A stretch of DNA of 32,800 bases from Paenibacillus pasadenensis DSM 19293 (GTDB lineage Bacteria; Bacillota; Bacilli; Paenibacillales; Paenibacillaceae), in NCBI RefSeq assembly GCF_000422485.1, contig NZ_AULW01000066.1, positions 1-32,800 on the forward strand. Direction: 5' to 3'. The notes under the pieces were generated by a model. The model made no database searches and was not told the DNA's origin. It was given only the letters and a program-made list of their open reading frames with translations. The translations under genes were made by a program, and so were the position numbers. Within the stretch, counting starts at the first letter, position 1. Every line of letters begins with the position of its first letter. This document shows positions 28,348-32,800 of this stretch, piece by piece.

Positions 28348-28839
28348 TTGGAGAAATGCAAAGTTTGCGGGGGAGAGCGTGGCAGGAACAAGAACGCATG
28401 CTCCCGAAAATGCTACAGCACCCTCCGGCAGAATGTAAAGAAATGCATCATTTGCAGGTTGCCGTTTTCAGCTCCACCTAGTAGCGACAAAGTAACTTGC
28501 TCAATACAATGCTCCAAAAAGAACCGGCAGAACTTAGCTGCTGCCGGCACATTTTCAGCAGGTATTCAGAAAGCTCACATCGCGCTTCCTCACAAACCAT
28601 TGACCGGGCGTTTCGATACACACGTCAATGCGAAGGAGTGGACCATTCAGGCACCAGACGGTACAATTCATTCCTGCCGGAACCTTAAAAACTGGCTTCG
28701 CCAACACGAGGATCTTCTGGATGGTACGGTTAAGCAGGCATGGGATGGCATAGTGAAAATCAAGTACAGCATGCAAGGGAAGAGGAAGAATCCTTCGTAT
28801 CAATGGAAAGGATGGCGTTTAATTGAGTGGGGTGAATAA
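28348..28839 (+). CDS. double zinc-finger protein, 163 aa
   Basis: Two C4 zinc fingers are clear: C4/C7 with C18/C22 (CKVC...CSRKC) and C33/C36 with C51/C55 (CIIC...CSIQC). Residues about 95-163 (WTIQAPDGTIHSCRNLKNWL and WKGWRLIEW) resemble the DNA-binding modules found behind HNH homing endonucleases and in phage proteins, but no nuclease motif is visible. The start is TTG, six bases after AAGGAGGGGG. It may bind DNA, perhaps as a regulator or a nuclease remnant. It opens the set of small zinc proteins after the boundary palindrome. Confidence 0.75.
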   Translation: MEKCKVCGGERGRNKNACSRKCYSTLRQNVKKCIICRLPFSAPPSSDKVTCSIQCSKKNRQNLAAAGTFSAGIQKAHIALPHKPLTGRFDTHVNAKEWTIQAPDGTIHSCRNLKNWLRQHEDLLDGTVKQAWDGIVKIKYSMQGKRKNPSYQWKGWRLIEWGE

Positions 28840-29023
28840 TTCAAAGCATAAGCTGCCTACGAGCAGTTTGCGGATAGGGCGCTGCGATCACTGTCATCGT
28901 AAAGACGTCGAGATCGAACCCGCTGACGAACTTGATGGAGAACCAATGATGCTCTGCGTGGACGAGCAGAGCTGCCGCATAGTCACCGCCAGGCGAGCGC
29001 TCGGCATTAAGTTTACAGAGTAA
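28823..29023 (+). CDS. small zinc-binding protein, 66 aa
   Basis: CDHC at residues 21-24 with C45 and C51 (CVDEQSC) form a probable zinc site in a short acidic protein. It overlaps the end of the previous gene by 17 bases; TTG at 28823 has AAGGATGG seven bases upstream, while a GTG at 28832 is an alternative. The overlap implies coupled translation. I recognise no family. Confidence 0.55.
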   Translation: MSGVNNSKHKLPTSSLRIGRCDHCHRKDVEIEPADELDGEPMMLCVDEQSCRIVTARRALGIKFTE

Positions 29024-29112
29024 CAGCTTAAAACACGCCCGAGGCCAGCCGAGCACAGCAGCATCTCTGGTAGGGAGTGATTGAGTACATATGTCCAAAA
29101 GGAGAGGTAGAT

Positions 29113-29307
29113 ATGATTGAGATCGGCAGGACCTACTACGGCGAGAAAGGACCGAACCGGCGGGTAATAGAGATGTTTCCTTCCCGCACTCGGCGGACAT
29201 ACTTTGTCACCTACGCCCGGATTAAGAAAGACGGCACCGACGGAGCAAAAGGAACCTGTTATGAGGACGCTTTCGAGAAGTGGTCAAAAGGGGAAGTCAA
29301 GCCCTGA
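29113..29307 (+). CDS. small hypothetical protein, 64 aa
   Basis: The protein is basic and beta-like (RRVIEMFPSRTRRTYFVTYARI) with no Cys cluster or membrane segment. AAAGGAGAGG precedes the ATG at 29113 by five bases, which is better than the earlier in-frame start at 29077. The fold could be a small DNA- or RNA-binding beta barrel, but that is a guess. Confidence 0.6.
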   Translation: MIEIGRTYYGEKGPNRRVIEMFPSRTRRTYFVTYARIKKDGTDGAKGTCYEDAFEKWSKGEVKP

Positions 29308-29344
29308 CCGGCTGTCAAAAAATGTTTGTTGGGTAGGTGATCTT

Positions 29345-29518
29345 ATGAATTTGATCGGTCATTTCAAAAGTCAATCCGGACTCTATCATGCAGCATGGAA
29401 TGGTAAAACCAAAACGCTCTGCGGTCACAAAACAGGGATAAATAATTATCCGCACAGTAAGAGGTCTTGGATTGATTGCGAGAAGTGCAAAAAGAAAACT
29501 CCAAGCGACGTTGGTTGA
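29345..29518 (+). CDS. small zinc-ribbon protein, 57 aa
   Basis: CGH at residues 26-28 and CEKC at 45-48 repeat the CGH...CxxC pattern of the protein at 8608-9084, in a much shorter protein. A moderate ribosome binding site (TAGGTGAT) lies before the ATG at 29345. It is the last gene of the plus-strand cassette. Function is unknown. Confidence 0.55.
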   Translation: MNLIGHFKSQSGLYHAAWNGKTKTLCGHKTGINNYPHSKRSWIDCEKCKKKTPSDVG

Positions 29519-29584
29519 AAACCTAGAGTTATATTTACACATAATCCGTATTTTATACATATCAATTTCAGCTCAGAATACGAA

Positions 29585-29616
29585 CAAAAAACCCCTTCCG
29601 CTGGCGGAGGAAGGGG
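29585..29616 (-). terminator. terminator for the minus-strand 32786-29840 operon
   Basis: CCCCTTCC (29592-29599) and GGAAGGGG (29609-29616) form a stem around a short loop. On the minus strand the hairpin is followed by TTTTTTG. It lies about 220 bases past the last minus-strand gene. Confidence 0.75.
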
Positions 29617-29729
29617 CGACTGGAAACGGGTTATTTCGGGAGCAATCCGGAGGATTTTCCCCCACCCAAGTTAGCCACCAATAGAATACCACTTGTCTTA
29701 CCTGGAAGCAAATAGGACCTTTTGTTTCT

Positions 29730-29741
29730 TAACACGTGTTA
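29730..29741. promoter_or_regulatory. TAACACGTGTTA palindrome (perfect copy)
   Basis: It is directly joined to the stem of the plus-strand terminator 29741-29773, between the plus-strand zinc-protein cassette and the minus-strand operon. Confidence 0.85.
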
Positions 29742-29773
29742 AAGGGACGCCCCTATAGAGGCGTCCCTTTTTT
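29741..29773 (+). terminator. plus-strand terminator of the zinc-protein cassette
   Basis: AAAGGGACGCC and GGCGTCCCTTT pair perfectly over 11 bp around an 8-nt loop, then the T-run continues to 29773. It closes plus-strand transcription from 27310 onwards. Confidence 0.88.
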
Positions 29774-29839
29774 CGTCTTCTCTGGTTAAGTTACTAGCGC
29801 CTGAGCGGCCGCGCAGGTATAGTAGTAAGTGGCTCCCCC

Positions 29840-30154
29840 TCATGAATTGGAGAGTCGTTCCTGGCCAGCGCCTGATGCCGCAAACATCAGGCGCTTTTTC
29901 ATGTGGAAGTAAACGGGGATCATTGATCCAGGAGCCGTAAATAGCTTCGTAAGACGCTGTCCTGCATCCCCCGTCAAATGCCCGCACCGCGGACAAACGC
30001 GAACGAGAAGGGCGTCTGAGCGCCCCACAGCTTCATATTCTTCCTTGACGATGGGGACGATTGCCGACCCCTGTTCATTGACCTTGAAATAACCCGTTTG
30101 AGCAATCGTGTCGCAACCGCAAAGCAATGCGCTGCCCAAATTCACACCCCCCAT
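29840..30154 (-). CDS. zinc-ribbon-like protein, 104 aa
   Basis: CGC at residues 12-14 and CPRCGH at 54-59 form a likely zinc site; the C-terminus is basic. The ATG starts directly after the peptidase stop codon, but a TTG at 30139 follows GGGGGG by about seven bases and is a real alternative. Its 3' end overlaps a hairpin (29868-29896) followed by T on the plus strand, which could terminate plus-strand transcripts. I recognise no family. It is the last gene of the pilin-like operon. Confidence 0.55.
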   Translation of the reverse strand: MGGVNLGSALLCGCDTIAQTGYFKVNEQGSAIVPIVKEEYEAVGRSDALLVRVCPRCGHLTGDAGQRLTKLFTAPGSMIPVYFHMKKRLMFAASGAGQERLSNS

Positions 30155-31249
30155 TCAATTACGCCTCATCATTGCCTTGGCCGCGTCCCAGTCCATGGTA
30201 CTCTCCCAGTAGCGAACAATCGGACCCGGATCATAAACTTCGTTGCCATGAGCTACATCGTAGAGGGCTAGGTGAAGGTGAGGCCCTGTCGATCGGCCCG
30301 TGTTTCCACTCCACGCGATCTGCTGCCCTTTTCTCACGACTTGCCCCGCTTTACCGAGGAAGGAATTCAGGTGCATGTAGCAGTATCGGCGCTTTCCATC
30401 TGCGCTGATTAGATACATTCGGTTACCGCCTGCATTTCCGTCCGACGCCGAACGAGCGCTTTCGATCGTTCCATCTTCTACAGCCAGGATAGGCGTGTTG
30501 ACCGGAACGGCCACATCTAGCCCATTATGGAACTTCTCCTTCTCCCCCGTGACAGGGTGCGTCCGATATCCAAATTCACTCGAGTACCGATATTTCTTTT
30601 TACCGTTGCTGTCCGGAGGCGCATAGAGGGGAAAGACGTTGCCTCGTGCGGTCCAGTACAAATATTGAATGTAGTAGTTGGAGATCCAAGCCCAATCACG
30701 TCCAGAACGCTCTTGCAGCCCCGTTTCCAGAACGGAATTTTCAATAATGCCGAACTGGTCCCCTTTCTGTACTTTCATCCCCGGCTCGACCGTCAGGCTG
30801 ATTCCATGAACGAAAATCCGGCGGCCATCGCCCTCCAAGAAGATGTTCGAGGCTCCATCCATCGTAATAAGGCCAGCGAATGGAGCGTAGACAGGCGCTC
30901 GCTCACGTACCAGCAGCGACAAGCCCGGAACCGACCTTGTATGTACGGGGTAGATGCCATCCTTTCCTGGGGGCACCGTGTAGTCGTAGTAATAGAACGT
31001 CGCCCACTCAGTATTCAGCGGATCAACGGAAAGCGCCTCTGCCCCAAGAACAAACACGATGTCCGATGTCGACAATGGCATGGAAATTTGCGGCACTTTG
31101 TAATCCTTGAACTCCAACACGCCTGTCGATAAGATGATGAACAAGACGATGCTGGCTGCGCCTCCTCCAATGAGAAGCACGAGGCAGCCAAGTCCAGCGA
31201 GCAGCCCCTTATTGGAGCCAGCCACCGGCTGAGGCTGTGACATTGCCAT
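30155..31249 (-). CDS. membrane-anchored M23 peptidase
   Basis: M23 peptidases cut cell-wall peptide bridges. The zinc motif is complete: HNGLD (H241, D245), YMHL (H293) and TGPHLHL (H324, H326). A first, degenerate lysostaphin-type half seems to lie at about 118-170 (VYAPFAGLITM to MKVQKGDQFGI). One membrane segment at about 15-42 anchors the enzyme with its catalytic part outside. In conjugative elements such enzymes open the wall for the transfer apparatus. It lies four bases after a pilin-like gene, so wall opening for a pilus or channel is a fair inference. Confidence 0.9.
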   Translation of the reverse strand: MAMSQPQPVAGSNKGLLAGLGCLVLLIGGGAASIVLFIILSTGVLEFKDYKVPQISMPLSTSDIVFVLGAEALSVDPLNTEWATFYYYDYTVPPGKDGIYPVHTRSVPGLSLLVRERAPVYAPFAGLITMDGASNIFLEGDGRRIFVHGISLTVEPGMKVQKGDQFGIIENSVLETGLQERSGRDWAWISNYYIQYLYWTARGNVFPLYAPPDSNGKKKYRYSSEFGYRTHPVTGEKEKFHNGLDVAVPVNTPILAVEDGTIESARSASDGNAGGNRMYLISADGKRRYCYMHLNSFLGKAGQVVRKGQQIAWSGNTGRSTGPHLHLALYDVAHGNEVYDPGPIVRYWESTMDWDAAKAMMRRN

Positions 31250-31253
31250 AAAA

Positions 31254-31757
31254 TCACCTGTATATTTCTGTCGTTATGAGAACATGATGGTTCCCGGAGA
31301 TGCCGTACATTGGCGTCTTAACCGGGAGCAGCAAGTCAGCCACGATGCCGGGAAACTGCATTTGACGGCCATAACCGTCCGTGTAAGGCAGCTCCGTGTC
31401 ATCAATGACCCGGAAGTTCAGAATCTGGACCGGTCCCGTCAGCGCCCCATCCGACGACGTCGGGCGAAGCGACGAATCCAAATTAAATCGGGACTGCAAT
31501 CCTTTCCGGAAGAGGGACAGCGCGGCCGTTTCGTCATCGATCTTGAATCCCGTGGTGTATGCGGTGTGTTCTACACTGAGCATGGAGTAAATATCGAGGT
31601 TGAGCTGATGCACTTTATCCGTGGCGACACGATCGACCTGGTCGATGCTCCAGGAATCAATGAAGATGCAAAAAGCCATGATGGAGAAGATGACGCCTCC
31701 GCAGATAGAAATGATCCAGTGGACGCCCCCTTGCTCATTAAGCAGAAGCTTTTTCAT
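31254..31757 (-). CDS. pilin-like (TadE-type) membrane protein, 167 aa
   Basis: The N-terminus MKKLLLNEQGGVHWIISI leads into one hydrophobic helix (about 13-35), followed by a polar domain of about 130 residues outside the membrane. The NEQG motif before the helix parallels NEKG in the two neighbouring proteins. This layout resembles TadE/TadF and other minor pilins. The start overlaps the previous stop by four bases. Family assignment is by architecture; a homology search is not available here. Confidence 0.65.
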   Translation of the reverse strand: MKKLLLNEQGGVHWIISICGGVIFSIMAFCIFIDSWSIDQVDRVATDKVHQLNLDIYSMLSVEHTAYTTGFKIDDETAALSLFRKGLQSRFNLDSSLRPTSSDGALTGPVQILNFRVIDDTELPYTDGYGRQMQFPGIVADLLLPVKTPMYGISGNHHVLITTEIYR

Positions 31758-32203
31758 CGCACGACTCCCAGCGCATAAGCGTGCTGTTCGGAGCGAATGA
31801 TGATCGGCCGATATCCGATGAGATTCGGAAAGGCGGAGTCCAGCATGCTGATGATTGGGAAATCGTACACATAGGAAACTGAAGCTGTCAGCTCAGTACC
31901 GAAATTGGCTCCGGCCGGTGTGCCTGTCACCGTGATCTTGTCTCCATCGAAGCCTCGGCGTTCGAGCTCGCGGATGATGAAGCTCTGCGTACCTGGCGTC
32001 AGGCCGTTATGGATGCGCATAGAGTCACGCAGCTCTCCACCGGCTATGCGTTGCACTTCCAGCGCCTGTCTGACAAAGCTGCTCGAAATAAAAAACAAGA
32101 CGAACACGCATAACGATATTGCAATTCCCCAAGCGTACACGATGATGTCCGTGACGCCCTTTTCATTCGTAAGGTAACTGGTCGAAAGCCAGCTGCGTCG
32201 CAT
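31754..32203 (-). CDS. pilin-like membrane protein, possibly DUF4320, 149 aa
   Basis: MRRSWLSTSYLTNEKGVTD leads into a hydrophobic helix (about 19-42), then a polar domain with beta-like character. The pattern resembles DUF4320, a TadE-like group in Firmicutes mobile elements. The open frame extends back to 32278, but AAGGGTGAAA fits the ATG at 32203, giving a 41-base overlap with the upstream gene. The NEKG motif is shared with the proteins at 31254 and 32604. Confidence 0.68.
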   Translation of the reverse strand: MRRSWLSTSYLTNEKGVTDIIVYAWGIAISLCVFVLFFISSSFVRQALEVQRIAGGELRDSMRIHNGLTPGTQSFIIRELERRGFDGDKITVTGTPAGANFGTELTASVSYVYDFPIISMLDSAFPNLIGYRPIIIRSEQHAYALGVVR

Positions 32204-32540
32204 TTTCACCCTTTTTCGGCGTCTCCTTTCGCAAAGCCTTATCCCAAACGCGGACAGAAACCGCCCGCAGCGACTCATAGCGCCCCGTGATTCCGCCCTC
32301 GATACGAACCTTTTTCGGAAATAAGTTGAACGTAACAGTTACTACCGACCCTTTTGGAGTCTTTTCCACCACATCAATGACGTCGGGCACCCACGTTTCA
32401 AACATGTGTTCAATCGGCTCATACTTGCCTGAGTCCTTCTGGTAGCCATCGCCCCGAAGGTAGAAATTCAGCACATTCCCCAAAGTCGTCTTTTTCTTGT
32501 AACTGTTGTCCAAAAATCCAGTCATTGAAAACTCGTACAC
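32163..32540 (-). CDS. possible OB-fold (SSB-like) protein, 125 aa
   Basis: The sequence alternates beta-like segments (LGNVLNFYLRGDGY, GSVVTVTFNLFPKKVRI, LRAVSVRVWD) in an order reminiscent of single-strand DNA-binding OB folds, but key aromatic positions cannot be checked. The start is GTG with GGAGGAGG seven bases upstream. It sits between two pilin-like genes, which is an odd place for an SSB-type protein, so a structural role in the pilus is also possible. Confidence 0.45.
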   Translation of the reverse strand: MYEFSMTGFLDNSYKKKTTLGNVLNFYLRGDGYQKDSGKYEPIEHMFETWVPDVIDVVEKTPKGSVVTVTFNLFPKKVRIEGGITGRYESLRAVSVRVWDKALRKETPKKGENATQLAFDQLPYE

Positions 32541-32565
32541 AACGCTGCCTCCTCCATAGGAAGAA

Positions 32566-32591
32566 GCAGCAGGCGGTATCTCGCCTGCTGC
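32566..32591 (-). terminator. attenuator-like hairpin after the short pilin gene
   Basis: GCAGCAGGCG and CGCCTGCTGC pair perfectly around GTATCT. On the minus strand it is followed by only TTCTTCC, a weak tail. A leaky terminator here would give more pilin than downstream products. Confidence 0.55.
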
Positions 32592-32603
32592 CCATTTGTG
32601 GAC

Positions 32604-32786
32604 TTACAGTCCGTTGATGGAATTGAATACAGACGTGATTTTGCTCGTCAGCGTACTCATTCCATTGTCGATGACTGGATCGATAAGTACGAACGCCCCC
32701 ACGGCGACAACCACTCCAAACAGGATGACGAGACCAGTTGTTACGATTTCGTTCGCACCCTTTTCATTCATCAGATATTGTTTCAT
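32604..32786 (-). CDS. short pilin-like protein, 60 aa (Flp/VirB2-like)
   Basis: MKQYLMNEKGANEIV opens into one hydrophobic helix (about 14-36) and a short polar tail. The size and start resemble Flp-type pilins and VirB2-like subunits, in which a basic leader ending in Gly is removed. GGAGGTGGAACAAA precedes the ATG. A weak hairpin after it would favour high expression, as expected of a major pilin. It is the first gene of the group inside the window; the operon may begin further right. Confidence 0.7.
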   Translation of the reverse strand: MKQYLMNEKGANEIVTTGLVILFGVVVAVGAFVLIDPVIDNGMSTLTSKITSVFNSINGL

Positions 32787-32800
32787 TTTGTTCCACCTCC

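Larger units (their letters stand above)
29519..29839. other. non-coding gap with terminators and boundary palindrome
   Basis: About 320 bases separate the convergent plus-strand zinc-protein cassette and the minus-strand pilin/peptidase operon. It holds a minus-strand terminator, a boundary palindrome and a plus-strand terminator. I see no gene in it. Confidence 0.75.

Noticed and set aside
29868-29900. Plus-strand terminator inside the 29840-30154 gene
   Set aside because: The hairpin AGCGCCTGATG/CATCAGGCGCT with TTTT is real, but it lies within a plausible coding region on the other strand and after another plus-strand terminator, so I mention it only under that gene.
1-32800. Insertion sequences or transposases
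   Set aside because: No DDE or tyrosine/serine recombinase motifs and no terminal repeats with target duplications were seen; the inverted repeats at 22289-22463 contain no transposase gene.

Overview
The window looks like part of a large conjugative plasmid, or an integrated conjugative element, of a Gram-positive spore-former. Paenibacillaceae is my best guess. The guess rests on strong AAGGAGG-type ribosome binding sites, sigma-A-like promoters, AbrB-type and MerR-type regulators, a TcpC/TcpD/TcpE/VirB4 conjugation set, and actin-type (ParM/ParR) partition. No rRNA, tRNA, insertion sequence or chromosomal housekeeping operon was found.

Layout. 1-493 has no gene I can support and ends in a perfect intrinsic terminator. 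494-4600 (minus) holds two groups: a zinc/HTH regulator, a duplicated ribbon-helix-helix-like protein and a DinG-type helicase, then three small genes. The two groups start from promoters whose -35 boxes are covered by the same 7-2-7 inverted repeat. 4768-5460 (plus) is a double AbrB protein with a zinc knuckle. 5509-9084 (minus) is accessory: an HTH protein, a solitary CRISPR-like repeat with its own apparent promoter and terminator on the plus strand, a beta-helix protein and three unknowns. 9292-21887 (minus) is the conjugation module: coupling ATPase, Replic_Relax protein, an unknown, a membrane protein, then TcpC, TcpD, TcpE, VirB4, a VirB6-like protein and a small unknown.

21888-22853 is a dense non-coding control region. 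It contains a 188-nt tract with no G on the plus strand, carrying four DnaA-box-like 9-mers spaced 31-32 bp. It also contains nested perfect inverted repeats, four 11-bp direct repeats, and a cluster of the same repeats found upstream of parM. 22854-24476 (minus) is an archaeo-eukaryotic-type primase, probably the replication protein. 24477-25224 is a structured stretch with a possible broken ORF, a compact RNA-like unit and a DnaA box. 25225-26761 (minus) is parR-parM, followed by its centromere-like repeats and an AT-rich stretch. 27310-29518 (plus) carries a MerR/DUF3967-type DNA-binding protein and small zinc-ribbon proteins. 29840-32786 (minus) encodes three short membrane proteins sharing an NE(K/Q)G pilin-like start, an SSB-like protein and an M23 peptidase, probably continuing beyond the right edge.

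The strongest unexplained signals are: (1) the 12-bp palindrome TAACACGTGTTA, five perfect and two near-perfect copies, each at a boundary between gene groups; (2) the solitary CRISPR-like repeat placed as a small RNA gene; (3) the DnaA-box array and nested inverted repeats in 22.1-22.5 kb. All similarity statements come from reading the sequence and from knowledge of families; no database search was run.
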